NCBI GenBank assembly: GCA_027943335.1 | Contig: BSBK01007745.1 | Span: 49,725-113,724 of the forward strand | From: Chamaecyparis obtusa | Taxonomy: Eukaryota > Streptophyta > Pinopsida > Cupressales > Cupressaceae | DNA: 64,000 bases | Direction of reading: 5' to 3' | Position numbers and translations under genes: made by a program | In this document: positions 10,270 to 23,200 of the stretch, piece after piece | Numbering within the stretch: position 1 is the stretch's first letter | How the letters are laid out: each line of letters begins with the position of its first letter | The notes under the pieces: generated by a model | What the model was told of the DNA's origin: nothing | Database searches by the model: none | What the model saw: the letters and a program-made list of their open reading frames with translations, nothing else

Positions 10270-13200
10270 GTCAGGTGTTAGATTTGGCTGGAGGCCTTTT
10301 CTTCTTGGGCTTTGTAAGGGCATCCCATGCAGCTATTTTCTCCTATGTGGGCTAGTGAAATTCTTGAATGCTTTGTAGTTGTGACTTTTTTCTCTTCCAT
10401 CTTGCATCTTCAATTTTTTTTACATCTAAAATGAACTTAATGAAGTCCATTTCATCCTTAATAACTTCATCAAGAGTTTAATTGAAGCAGTCCATATCTA
10501 ATACATTGGTATCATTAACAAACACCTCTTCCCTAGGTAGTAGTGAATCAAATTCTAATCTCTATGTATTCAAATCCTTTACTACTCCATCTTCTGCCTT
10601 GATATGTGGGATAAACCTATTCGAATTAGGTCCAAACATTATTTCCCTTGCCTCAATTTGATTTGCTTTACCCTTAAAAAGGGATAATGTTATTCCTATA
10701 TGATCAATCTCTTCCTTTACTTGCAAAACTATCCGTGGAATATATGTCCTTAAGTGTTGTACAACTACTAGTTTTTCAAACAATAAGATCCTTGCTGACC
10801 AAGTTCCAAAATAGGTATTCAAAATAGTAACAAAATTGTTAACCTCTACTTGTAAATTAGGTAATTTATTATAGGAATTGTAAAAAATATCTTCTTTTTC
10901 CTTCAAAACTTGTACTTTGTGTTCCAAAATTTTATTTAGCCCTTGCAGTACTACCTCATTCTTCTCGATAGTGCTTTTCTCTCTCACTGCAGCTTCTTCT
11001 TCTCCCTCTACACTTTGGGTCTCTGATGCCATAGATTGTTCAGGGGGTGGAGAGGCAATCACAGGCATGTATATTATTTGTTGATTCAAATCATCTATTG
11101 TTTTCTCTAATACCCTTTCTTTCATGTTGTGCAACTGTCTATCTCTAACAATTTCACTGTAATCCTTAAAAATTTTATCATATCTATCTGAGAGCTGCTT
11201 TGATTTGTCTTCATTTAATCTTGCAAAATGAGTGAGCACTTGAGAAATATCAAGGTCACTAGTGTTATGTATTGACCATATTATTTTGTCTCCATCCATA
11301 TTCTCTTGCACATTTAAGAGAGAGGGATTATGTTCCTTGGGATACAGGCTCCACATAGCCAATGCTTGATTTTTTGGGCTATACCCAAATCCTTGGATTA
11401 TATCCCCTACTTGGGTTTCTGAACACAAATTAATTTCTAGTTTCCTTCTTATTTGGTCTATTATAAATGCAAAAGAAAGATCCCAAATAGGTACAAGTAA
11501 CATTTTGCTTGTCTTTACTAGACTCCTCGCTTCTTCAGGAGTGATTGTTTCTGATTCAGGATCATAATCCTTCAAAGCTTGAATGGCTTCATCTGGCACT
11601 TGGCCTTCCTATGTTATCTACATAGTAGAAGCAACCTATTTTTGTTTATGCCATAACAATAAGTTTTTGAATTCATCAGTTTTTATGAGTTCATCATCTT
11701 TTAAGAAAGCTTCTTGATGAAGCAATCTTTCATCTTGGCACAGAGCTAGAGGCAACTCAATTTTCTCTACTATATTTTTTTGTTTTTTCCTCTCCTCTCT
11801 GATCTTCTTCCTCAATTGGTGATCATAGGCCTTGGTACCAGTAATTAAAGTTCCAACTCTATCTTTTATGTTCTTAGTAGCACATACTTGAGAAGGGTCT
11901 CCTGTTTGGATTTTTGACCTTTTAAAAGGAGGGTAATCGGTATCCTCAAAATTTGGAAGTTCTGTCAAATTCACAACTACATTTTCATCTACTTCTTGTT
12001 CAATAAGAAGTGGTTGTTCCATGGCGGGAAGGTTATGCATCGAGTAACTATCAGCACTATCTTCTGCATATTCTGAAGTAGAATGCTTCTCATTTTCCCT
12101 CTCCTTATCATCAATTAATCCCTCCATAGAGTTGATCAAAGCATTGAAATTTTCTATCATCTAATCTAGCCTTTGCAAACAAGGCAATGTGGGGAAAAAG
12201 CCTCCGAAAGGAATTTCCTTTTTCTTCAAGTGTTTTTCTAAGGACAACAATTCCTATAATTGTTGTGTCCTTATTTGTATGTCATTTTCATTGAGGATAT
12301 TCCTAATGATATCCTCTTCAGGACATTACTCATGTCTATTGCTAATTGGAATGGTTGGAGTATAAAATTTCCTTGCATTAACAATAAAATATTATGTATC
12401 TACATATCTACAGATGCAACATTCATCTTAAAGTGGCCTAACCACTCATTTACTTTGTTCAATGCATTCTTTCCAATTGTGAAGTTGGAAATTTTGAACT
12501 GTCTAGGGATAAAAGTACCCTTTCTATGTGGAGCCAAGAGCTCCTTATCAGTCAACATGAGTTGCCAAATGAACTCTAGCAATGCAATCCTTGGTGGTAG
12601 ATAAAATGGGAGAAGATGAGGTGGTTGGGGGAAACCATAGACTCTGATAATTGTAAATGTTCTTTAATAATAAAAATCTCCCCAATTGTGATTTCCAGTC
12701 CACTTCTCAAAAAATTGACAAGGCCTTAATAATTGTAAAACCTTAACCAGCAGTCTGGGCAGATTTAACCCCAAGCTCAACAAGATTGGCTGCACCATGC
12801 AATTATGAAAATCACAAAAATCACACCCTCTTGAAGTAAAATTCCATGCCTTTATCCAAAACTGGACTAGATTAGGTTGACCATTCCACATCATCTTAGG
12901 ATAAAGGTATTCTAAATGCATGATATTGTAATTGTGATACAAAATAAGATGCATTAATAAAGAGTAATGCATAAATCTAGGAGATGGCTCCTTCTTTCAA
13001 ACAGACTCAAGACCTTCATCCATCCTACTTATTACATTTCCTATGTAGTCATAACCACTATTTACATGATGACTCTATAAATCCATTACTATCATTAGAA
13101 TATCAGATGAAATTTTATCTACACCACCATCCACTCCTAACACTCTGCACAATCCATATGCAATATACTTGATATAAAAATTCAAGTCCTTATAGAAGTA

Positions 13201-13743
13201 TGGCGCAGACCCTGGTGTTGCCATAATGTAATTTTTATTTGGTCTAGGCACATGAAGATGAATATCTCTTGCAACTAGGGTTGACTCCCTAATGTATCTA
13301 TTTGCTTGAATTTGCAAATTGATCTTAGTAGCCATTGGGATATTTATACCAAAAGCTTGCATGAACGAATTTCTATCCAAAGTCACCAGGGTTGAGTGAT
13401 CATATTTCCTTATTGTTTTTGAAAAAGGGTCATATCTATTTGCCAATTCAATTAGCAAATCTATATCTAAAAAGATGTCTAGTACTATCAACCTAGCCAA
13501 TCCTGAGGTCCAAGGGTTTGATATGGGCACTGGGCTTTCATAATTTTTATAGAAATATCTAAAAAAAAGCATTCCAGATACATCATATGTTTTTGCATCT
13601 CTACAAAATGCTAGATCATTAGTAAAAATTTCATCACTGACCTTTTTGTTTTGTGTAGACCCCTGGAGCAGACTGAGGAACTCATCTGAATAACTCTCTT
13701 TCCCTTTATCCTTAGCTCCCTTATTGGAAGAAGCTCCGCTCAT
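10270..13743 (-). pseudogene. Unrecognised multi-domain protein family, copy A
   Basis: The minus-strand reading starts at ATG 13,743 (MSGASSNKGAKDKGKESYSD) and continues through several frames: 13,743-13,075, 12,972-12,664, 12,582-12,400, 12,160-11,636 and 11,599-10,562. The tail runs to about 10,270 and contains AWDALTKPKKKRPPAKSN. Landmarks are LARLIVLDIFLDIDLLIELA then NRYDPFSKTIRKYD, a central NHNWGDF motif, LQGLNKILEHKVQVLKEKED (coiled coil) and charged spacers. The same landmarks occur in copy B, which shows it was once coding. No catalytic motif, zinc knuckle or transmembrane pattern is recognised. Repetition and decay suggest a transposon-borne gag-like or accessory protein, but this is inference. 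Confidence 0.55.
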
Positions 13744-14820
13744 TGTTACCTGACTGATACTGATGAACTATTAAAAAAAATTGTAGAGATTCTGAACTCG
13801 TTAATTTCCACAACGGTGCAAACTCAGATAATCTAACAATTTCCTCACTCCACTTTTCTGAATGCAACATAAATTTAGAATGAGTAACACCTAATTTTAC
13901 AATTTCCTCGCTTTGTGTCTTTCAATGCTTGGTAAATTTAGAATTATTAATAGTCAACTATATTTATCTTGAAGAATTGGACGCATTACACCATTTATTA
14001 CTGAAGCTCTATAATTGATGTCACTTCCATCATTACTTGGCATGGTCAAAACTCAATTCAGTACCCAAGAGAAAACAAAGAGACAGGTAACCTATTTTTT
14101 ATTTTTAGCGACTTAGCGACTACATAGTTTACTGTAGGCACTAAAATACTTTTCCTCTTTTAATAATTTCAGGAGATTAAGTGAGCCAAGAAAGCTTGCA
14201 GGACGCTAAACAATATAATCTTTTAAAACTTATCTCGAGACTCAGTGACTGTGGGAAGAAAATAGAGGTACTGAATATTTTAGCTTCTAATGATTTTTGC
14301 TAACGATTCAGAGACTACAATGACTCTCTTAATCACCAAAACTTTGTTGACTTTTATAAATTTCATGGACATTACCCAATCTTGGTTATTTTTTAGATAT
14401 AACAACTACAGAGTATTATTTTAATTTTGTAAATATTTGTATGTACTGTCTGTTGAGATTTACCGACTATAGTGTATATCGTTGTCACTGGAAGATTTAT
14501 TATTCAATGAGAGATTAAGCGACTGGAACGAGTCTTTTAATCACCAAAGAAGATTTATATGTTACTCATCGGATTTATATGTTACTCATTTCTAATTGCG
14601 ACTTTGTGTTTTAAGGTGTTTCCCTTGTTCACTAGTAAATGAAAGCAGGTTTGGAAGGTTCTAAATACTAAATCTGATGCTATTTCATTATGGATTTTGA
14701 GGTGGTTAAATTGTAAATCTGATATGTCAAATAAAAGAATTGTACTATAATATTGGCAATAATATAAAGATGAAAAATGATGCAACATGTTAATGATTAT
14801 TCAATAAAATACATTTATAC
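13744..14820. repeat. LTR-like tract with repeated AGCGACT/AATCACCAAA words
   Basis: Upstream of copy A lies non-coding sequence with recurring short modules: TTAGCGACTACA at about 14,110, CTCAGTGACTG at about 14,240, TCAGAGACTAC at about 14,305, and TTAAGCGACTGGAACGAGTC then TTTTAATCACCAAAG at about 14,515-14,550. It is probably the 5' LTR or leader of the copy A element. No second copy was found to define its ends. Confidence 0.35.
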
Positions 14821-14827
14821 TTTCTGC

Positions 14828-15212
14828 AGGGCTGACGAGTCGCCCATTTATCGGTGTGGCATTAAATTATTCTATTTTGCAAGAAGGTGGTGAGATGACA
14901 AGGATAGAGTTGGCAACATTGTGGCTGATCACTTGTGCGGTACATGAACATAATAGTGAAGGATAACTTTAGAGATCTGGTGATGAGTTTAGTCGGCAAA
15001 TCTTGAAATAGTTTGACGGCTAGAGAACACATTTGGAGAACTCAAGATAACCTCGATCTCAAAATCTCCAGTTAATTCGGCTAACTCCCAAACATCTGAA
15101 GAATGGGAGAATGCCTTAGTCATGCATTCTCCTAATTTTTTGGTGTTTAGAAGTTTCATTTGGAGATCATGAGAAAAGGGTACAGTCATCCACTAAATGG
15201 TTTTTGTTGGCA
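14828..15212 (+). repeat. Inverted repeat S, left arm
   Basis: This matches, in reverse complement, 25,192-25,390 and 25,965-26,262. Shared text includes GAGAACACATTTGGAGAACT and TGGTTTTTGTTGGCATA. Both arms retain the peptide REHIWRTQD in the same reading direction relative to the repeat (plus here, minus on the right), hinting at former coding content. The family is not recognised. Confidence 0.75.
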
Positions 15213-15289
15213 TATTGAATTTACCTGTTAATGGCAACTAAATTTGAAATTAATTATTTTTAGTTCTTGGCAGGGTTGTTGTTTGTACA

Positions 15290-15950
15290 AATCTATTAGG
15301 TACATTGTATAAAAGACTTACCAGATTGCCTGTAGTCAGAAAGTGTGCAAATAGTGTGATACATAAACCAATATATTGAACTTTCATGACCTTATCCTTT
15401 GAAAATGCTATCACCCTGTGGTGGAATTTATCAAATGAATTCCAAATTCATACTACTTACTTATATTCTCATGTAAAACTGTAAAGAATCTATGTCATAT
15501 CTAAAGCTTATTTAATCGTCTGGATCAGAGCTGAACAATATGAACACACACAATATTATCCATGCAATGAATTTTATCAATTCATAAGTCATAGAGAAAT
15601 ATACAAAGGAGAGATATAAACTTTTGATTTTATTCAAATACTATATCAATATCATGTATACCAAATGTTTTAAAATGCAAACTCTCTGGATATTGAACTT
15701 GATCCTGGTAATCCTTTTATAGAAATAAAGATTGCATACAAGCTTCAGATCTTTCTTAGAAAAATCATAAAGTGTCAAGCACATAAGACAAAGAAGGTAA
15801 ATATAACACCTTCTTGCTACAATTTTACAAAATGGTTTGTACATATGACTACCAAAATTTACAACAATTCCCAAGGGCAGTTCAACTTCTGCAAGGTGTA
15901 ACCTCTATGCTTGCTTTAACTATTTGAAGTCTTTTAGATTGTTTGTTTTC
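15290..15950. repeat. 3' flank shared by family copies B and C
   Basis: Homologous in direct orientation to about 19,490-20,230 (for example GAAAATGCTATCACCCT and CAAGGGCAGTTCAACTTCTG in both). It lies directly downstream of the coding remnants on the minus strand, so it is probably the 3' non-coding part or LTR of that element. Confidence 0.65.
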
Positions 15951-15952
15951 TT

Positions 15953-16720
15953 TTAAGGAGTTCGAGCACTGCCATCTAGTGCCTCCTTAGTGGATGTTTC
16001 TTCTTCATTGGTAATATTTGAAGGATATGTTGTTTCCCAAGATGCATAAATATCTTCACTTGGCCATTGAAAGGTCAAAACTTCGTCCCTTTTAGGCAGC
16101 AATTTCTTCCACTCCACAACTACCTGGTGTACCTCATTCCTTACATTAGTGAAATGCATTTTGACATCCTACAATATTTCAATTAATTGTACAAAAGGGG
16201 CATTATCTTATGTAGTCAAAATAATATCAATTATATCTGACACCTCACCATTAATTTGTTCTAACCATTGTTTCCTATCCTTTATAGTTCCATTTGCCTT
16301 GATAAAAGCAGGAAACATTTGAAAATTGTCATGGAAATACCTTGCCCTTAGGATCTCTATTGTTCTTTTCATACTGTCTCTTCTGATCTCAAATTCAATT
16401 AGGTCCTTAACAAATTCACAAGTATTTGTCAGCTATGTATCCACAATATGCTGACTCTTAATGGTAGAAAAGATAGACTCTCAATGCTTGAATTGGATCC
16501 TATTGACCCAACCTCTTCCTTAAGTTTGCAATTAATATATCCTTTTCATATATCCTCTATTTTAACTCCGCATAAACCTTTAACACTGTTTCCAGCCTTA
16601 GTGTCAGTTCCTCTTTTTCCTTGGCCTATTTCTCTACCACCCTTGTTGTGAGCTAGGCTATTGCTACTACCATGCTTGATGCCTCAACTAAAGAGGTGTC
16701 AGTGACCCTTTTGACTATAA
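15953..16720 (-). pseudogene. Unrecognised protein family, copy C (3' part only)
   Basis: The minus strand carries the C-terminal third of the family. The open segment from 16,159 includes MHFTNVRNEVHQVVVEWKKL, KRDEVLTFQWPSEDIYASWE and TSTKEALDGSARTP, ending at 15,953. The equivalent text in copy B (about 20,232-20,440) is broken by frameshifts. Reading upstream aligns to B until about 16,720, where repeat R begins, so copy C is truncated. WPSEDIYASWETTY is the best-preserved block and the most useful search seed. Confidence 0.55.
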
Positions 16721-16764
16721 TATTGTAACATAGCAGTATAGGTTTAGAGCTACAAATATCCCAA

Positions 16765-17411
16765 CCTTGTTGCATTCTTATTCTAAAAATAATTCCAAGA
16801 TGCTTTAACTATATATTTTTGAATTGTAATCTCTTATTGAGCAATGTTGAATGTTAAATACAATTATGAAGTTATCAAGAATATCTCTAGACAAAAGTGT
16901 CAGTTATCAATTAAGGAAGATTTTTTAGGTTTAGAGCTACAAATATGTAAGAAGGATTTCAATAAGTTTTAAATTTTTTATGGATACAAACATGCTTATT
17001 TTCATTAAAATATATTACAGTTTTTGTCTTATTTTGTTATTTTCTCATTACTTTTATATTATGCTCTTCTATGCTTTTATGTTATTTTGTTGTATGCTTC
17101 TATTCAAACTACAAGTAATCTGCAAGGCATTTTACATTATCTATTTTGATTTTTTCCTATGGATTTGTTCCTATGGATTTATATTAGTGTTATATTTTAA
17201 TACTTTTGTAGTCTCCTTTGTAATACTCTGTATCAGGATATTGTCAGTTGTTTTCAAAGAGATCTTTTATTGAAATAATTTATAATACTATAACGTAGCA
17301 GTATAGGTTTAGAGCTAAAATTATCATAAGCTTGTTGCATTCTTATTCTAAAAAGGATTCCAAGATGTTTTAACTATATATTTTTTAATTGTAATCTCTT
17401 ATTGAGAAATG
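16765..17411 (+). repeat. Repeat R (plus orientation), interrupted
   Basis: R copies lie at 16,765-17,170 (with an internal unrelated stretch at about 16,865-16,975) and from 17,325. The second copy is split at 17,411 by the retroposed insertion and resumes at 19,147-19,215. Orientation is opposite to the 9.2-10.0 kb copies. Key shared text: GATGTTTTAACTATATAT and TCTTATTTTGTTATTTT. Confidence 0.75.
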
Positions 17412-19132
17412 TTTTTGATAAAGAAAAGTAGCAAGAGGGTGCTGGCCCGTGGAACAAAGGACTAGGAGCACATTAAAAGCACATTAATGGCACTAGTCTG
17501 AGAGTAGATAATCAGCAAAGAAATATTGACCAGTTTGCCTCTATCAAAGACAAACTTAAAGATCATCTTGGGAAAAGCCCCCACAAAAGTTGCAAGATTT
17601 AACCAAAAACAAAAACAAAGGACCAGAGTGAGCCCTTTAAAATTGTCAGCAATCACCCCATCACAGAAAGAAGAGAAACTAAAAGAGAGAGACACTTTCA
17701 TCACCATGAAATTGAAGAAGCAAGCTCAGGCTGCAAATAGCCTATCCATATTTCTTTGTCAAGAATGAAGGTCCAGAAACCACTACACCTCCAGCCCAAA
17801 CCAATGTTGTCAAAGATATTCCAACCTACTACCACCTCCTTGTCCACCTCAATAGAAAAAGGGTCCACCTCTATAGGAGCAGAGAGGAAAAATATCAAAA
17901 TAACAAGGCTGAGGCTGTAACATCTCCTTCCATTAGTATGAGCACAAGAGGTAGCCCAGAAAAGCTCCACCTCAATAGGAGTCCCCTCCACCTCCAAGTT
18001 CACGAACATAATCTCCACCTCAATAGGAGACTGCTCAACCTCCATAGAAGGCTTCCACCACTCCTTCACAAGAGGAGCACCCACACTCAACAACACATTT
18101 ATCCAACAGTGAGCCACCTCAAAAGGCTGAGATTCCATCGCGGAAGGAGCTTCCACCTCAATAGGAAGTAGAATGGAAGGTTAAAGGAGAGTAACCTGTA
18201 GCAGCCACTGAACCCTTAAGTGAAACCCCACCATAGAAAGGGGTTGTACCATAGAGTGGAGAGGGGGGAAACCCAAAAAACCACAAAATTTGAGCAAGGC
18301 AGGAGTAAAAAAGCATCTAAAACTGGTCCGTCTCCCATCACAAGTAGTGGCAAGGCCCACAACACTCAGAGAAACACCAAAAGAGCCAGCTCCACTCTCC
18401 CACACAATAGAGGGGATCTGCAAAACAAAGAGAGTGGCCACCCAGAGAGAACACCAAAAGAGGAACCAACATAGCCGCCCACCAAAGCTGGGCATCAGAG
18501 GTAAAAAAGAGCCTCTCCAAACCAAAGCAACGGGAAGCAGGACAAGCCTCAAGAAGCAATGCCACAGAGCATCCACAAAGATCTCCATAGAAATCGAGAG
18601 GAGGAAAAATAACCAGATAGGAAAATAACTATTCCCCTGCACCAATAGAGTCTGAACCCAAATACCCAACAGGTCCAGAAGATGAAAGGAAAAAACATCT
18701 TCCATCAGAGAGAACCCCAAAAACCTTACACTACATGAAAGGAGGAAAGGAGAACGAGATAGATCCTTAGAAAGAGTCTCCACACAACCACCAGAACCAG
18801 CCCCCTCGAAGAGAAGCACCACACCACCAACAAGGCAAGCACAGGACTGACCAAATGAAATTCTGAGCCCAAAACCCCCCCGCCCCAAACATCTCCAGCA
18901 AACCTAGAGCCAACAAGACTAGTCTAGTTCCACACTAGGAAAGCCGTAGACCAGGGGACACCATACTCCCAAAGAGTTGGGGGAAAACTCCCACCACAAG
19001 AATGATAGCCCCCAAGTGCTAGATCCAACAAAATCTCTGGCAAGTCATCTTCATCATCCTCGGGATCACACAGCTCCTCTAAGCTAGAACCCCTAGAACC
19101 ATAAACACATAGCTCCTTCCCTCCATCATCAT
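17412..19132 (-). mobile_element. Retroposed insertion (LINE-type 3' end) with 14-bp target duplication
   Basis: The direct repeat CTTATTGAGAAATG flanks the insertion at 17,398-17,411 and 19,133-19,146 and joins the two halves of repeat R. Read on minus, the insertion ends CTTTTCTTTATCAAAAA, a short A-rich tail after TTTATC, as in plant L1-type LINEs and their passengers. The body is unlike its surroundings: higher G+C, with a long minus-strand open stretch at 18,156-17,701 rich in PIEVE-type repeats and another at 18,888-18,181 that is hydrophobic. I see no reverse transcriptase, so it is either a 5'-truncated LINE 3' region or a retrocopied transcript. Confidence 0.7.
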
Positions 19133-19215
19133 CTTATTGAGAAATGTTGAATGTTGAATACATTACATTTTTTATCTTATTTTGTTATTTTCTCTTTACT
19201 TTTATATTGTACTAC

Positions 19216-19490
19216 CCTATCCAGTTGTGGTTTTGCAAAACCAAGGAGGATATTCCTAATCCAGTAACAACAAGCCTTAGTAAAACAATAACAGACTGGA
19301 TTTAATAATAACAAATAAATGATAAGAAAATACTAAATGATGACCATTCATTCATTGATTCTCATTATCATTTGGTGGAATACTACTTTGCAAGTCACTG
19401 TACTTAAAGAATTTTGACAAATTTATATCAAAATGTAAGGAATACAAATAGAACCTTTTCAAACACTAATCTCTATAAAATAGATCCACT
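19216..19490. other. Short AT-rich spacer
   Basis: It lies between the end of repeat R and the 3' flank of copy B; no gene or repeat was recognised. Confidence 0.4.
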
Positions 19491-20230
19491 GCTGGCCAAA
19501 GCCTTATCCATTAGGTGACACCTTCACTACAAACTTGTCATATACAAACAAATACACTAAAATTTGATGACCTTGTCCTTTGAAAATGCTATCACCCTAT
19601 GGTGGATTTTATCAAAGGAATCCTATATTCATACTACTTATTTATATCCTTATGTAAAACTTAAAGAATTTATGCTATGTCTAAAGCTCATTTAATCTGA
19701 TCCTGGATTAGACCTAAAGAACATCAACACATAAACAGACAATATCCATGCAATGGATTTTGACAATTCATAACTCAAAGAGAAATATGCAAAGGACAGA
19801 TATAAATTTTGGATTTTATTCAAATGTTATATCAATATCATGTATACAAAATGCTTTAAAATGCAAAAGACTAGATATTTATCTTGAACCAATAATATTT
19901 CTCTTTAAAAAAAATTTCCTAATATAGTCTAGAATATTCTAGACTCAAAATTTGTCAGCATTTATTTCCAAGTTTTGGTCCTTACAAAATGATCTTGGTA
20001 ATCCTTTTATAAAAAATAATTTCATACAAGTTTTGGATATTTCTTAGAAAAGACAAAAAGTATCCACCACATAAGACAAAGAAGGTAAATATTACACCTT
20101 ACTATTTTACAAAATGGCTTGTAGATATGAGCCCCAAAATTTGCAACAATTCTCAAGGGCAGTTCAACTTCTGCCAGGTGTACCCTTCGTGCTTGCTTAA
20201 ACTATTGGAGGTTTTTGCACTATTTGTTTT
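19490..20230. repeat. 3' flank of family copy B
   Basis: Direct homologue of 15,290-15,950. It carries an extra segment around 19,880-19,990 (with CTAGAATATTCTAGACTC) absent from the other copy. Confidence 0.6.
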
Positions 20231-20231
20231 C

Positions 20232-23200
20232 TTTTAAGGAGTTGAGGCACTTCCTTCTCTTGCTTCCTCAATGGATGTTTCTTCTTCTTTGGTAATCTCT
20301 GAACAATATGTTGTTTCCCAAGATGCATAAACATCTTTAGTTGGCCAATTAAAAGCTTGAACTTCATCCCTTTTATGCAGTAACTTGTCCCATTCCATAA
20401 CTACTTGTTGTACCTCATTCCAAGTACATTAGTGAATTTATTCTGACATCTTGCAATATTTCAATTAATTTTACAAAGGGGGCATTGTCTTGTGTATTTA
20501 GAATGGTATTTATTCTAGCTGACACTTCACCATCAATTTTTTCTAACCATTGATCCTTGTCCTTTATAGTTCCATCTACCTTAATAAAACTAGGAAACAT
20601 TTGAAAATTATCTTGGAAATACCTTTCCCTTAGCATCTCTGCCCTTCTTTTCAAACTGTCCCTCTTGATTTCAAATTCAGTTAGGTCTTTAACAAAATTA
20701 TAAGTATTTTTTAGTTGTGCATCCATAATATGCTGACTCTCAATTGTAGAAAAGAAATATTTTACTTTATTTTCTCTTACAACCCACCTATCCAAAATTA
20801 GGTTGAAAGTGGCACTTTCTTTCCTAAAAGTGATCAAAATGTCTAATAATTGCTTACCCATCCTATAAGTTTCCTTGGGCTTTACATTTACAATAAAATG
20901 TAGAATTGTATGCTTTATTCTTTTTTTATATCTCTTTTTCTCTCTTTTCTCTATGTCTTCATCACCTATGAAATGGGGAAGAGGAAAAAGGGGGTACTTA
21001 ATTATAGGGCTTGAAGAAGAAGGCACGATAGGGGAAGAAGCAATCTGCAATTGTCCTGATGGTTGAATAGAGCCCTATTCACCTAGTCTCTTCTTTAGAT
21101 CTACAATTAATATATCCCTTTCATATATCCCCTATTTTAATTCTCCATAAGCCTTCAACACTGTTTCTAGCCTTAGTGTGAGCTCCTCTTTTTCCTTGGC
21201 TTCTTTTTTTTCCACCCTTGCTGTAAGTTGGGTTGTTGCTACTACCGTGCCTAATGCCTCGACTAAAGAGGTATTAGTGACCCTGTTGACTATTAGACTG
21301 CCTGAAATATCACCTTTGGTAATCTATTTCTCTTTGTTATTTTCATTTTTCTTTAAGGACCACATAACTAGGGCTTGATGGTCATTACTAAAAGTGACTC
21401 CTTTAATTTCTTGTTCTACCTCCTCCTTGGTCTTGTGAATTGGTGTGGTCTCTTTTCTGACTACATCTAAAACCACTGCATCAGCTATATCCCACTCTGG
21501 GAGGATAAGCACTCCAAAATTTCTGACCAAGTCTCTCCCCTTCTTTGGAGTAATCTTTTCAAATCTGTTAGCCATTTCCTTCCTCACCTCACTTTCTATG
21601 ATTCTCAAATCCTTATCTGGATATTCCTCATGTCTCTTCTCACAAATTTCTTAAAATTGACTGATGTTTAACTTCCATAGAAATTGCATGAAGGCCCTAG
21701 CCTTTACAAAGGCATCATCAGCTAAGAATTCATCACATGCTTGTTTTAATATTAGTTCCACCTCTGTACCTACCATCTCTCCCACTGTCAAATCTAACTC
21801 AGGTTCATTGGGTGGCTCTGGCATCCCCTCATTGATTTCCTCATAGGTCATAAATATTTGACCTAGAGCTCCTAATTGTTGTACTTGCTCTATAACCTCC
21901 TGATGATCCATGATGTTTAGAGGTGATTGGGATGGAGAATAATCCTCCTCAATATGCACAGGCCTCTCTTCTAATTTTTGTTTCTTTGAGGGAGGTGGGA
22001 AATCAGGAACATCTTGAGCTTCTTGAGCTTGAGGTTGAGTTTGGAATTTGTACAACCTCATCATGTTTCTCCACCTGCTATGATGTGGAAGGGACATCCT
22101 ATTTTTTTTAATTTGTTTGTGGTTCTCATGTCCTAGCACTATGACATTATAACCACTCTTCTTGTGTACCATGTACCTACTTGGTGGAAATACTTTAGTA
22201 AATGCATATTTTCTCAATATTGACTGAGCCTTCTCTAGGTTATCTTTCATGGCTTTCTCCTTCTCATTTAGGGTTTGAAAAATACCCTGAAACTAATCCA
22301 TAAGAGTGTCTATCTTCTTCCCAAAAGGAGTAATTCTTTTTAGGGGATCATATTTCTTGTTAAACTATTGGATAAAGTCCAGTGTCTTCTTGTATACCAA
22401 CCATTTCTCCTTTTTGATCTCTTGTTCTTGTATATTTTGGACATTTCTGATGATATCCTTAAGGTAGTTAAAGATGTGATCTATCAATGAACGCTTGACC
22501 TTCTTTTTGAACATTTCATTATAAAAACCCTCTGGATCTGTTGTCCAAGCAACTAAAGTAGTCATATGATATGGTTTCAAGACTTGATCCATATGAAGCC
22601 ATCCACCCTTCATAATTATAAATTAGTGTGCAATTGTAACATTTGGGAACAGAGTACCTCTGTGTTTACCTGTGAGGGTATTCTTTTCAATGTCCCCCAA
22701 TTGTCTAATGAACTCTGCAACACCAATCTTAAGGGGTACTTGATATGGCAATATGAATGGAGCCCCTCTAAAACCATATAGTCTAATAACAGTAGAAATA
22801 GGATAAAAAATGAAATCCCCCCAATTATGCACAAGTTTGAGGTCCTTAGAAATTTTTTTTGGCTTGACAAGTTTAGCCAAGGCTTTTCGGATTCTTGGGT
22901 TCTCACAGACAAAAAATAGCCTTGGCCTAGCTGCAAAACACCTATCAAAATTGATAAAACTATTATCTTCTTTATCCCATGTCATGTTGAGATTCCATAA
23001 TTGGATTGACATATCCTCACCATCCTTCTATTTCAACAAATCCATCTCCTTCTCAAAATAAATGGCACCTCTAAATAAGAACATATACATCATGAAAGAA
23101 TACCAGCAGAATGGCCTGTCAACTTTGCTTTCCTGGATTCCTAGCAATCCATCATGAATTAAATCAGCAATAAAAGGAGAAAATTCAAATGTAACTTGAT

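Noticed and set aside
18181..18888. 235-codon hydrophobic minus-strand frame as a membrane protein gene
   Set aside because: It lies inside the retroposed insertion, with no homologous motif and no promoter; a frame opposite it is also open, which suggests composition effects.
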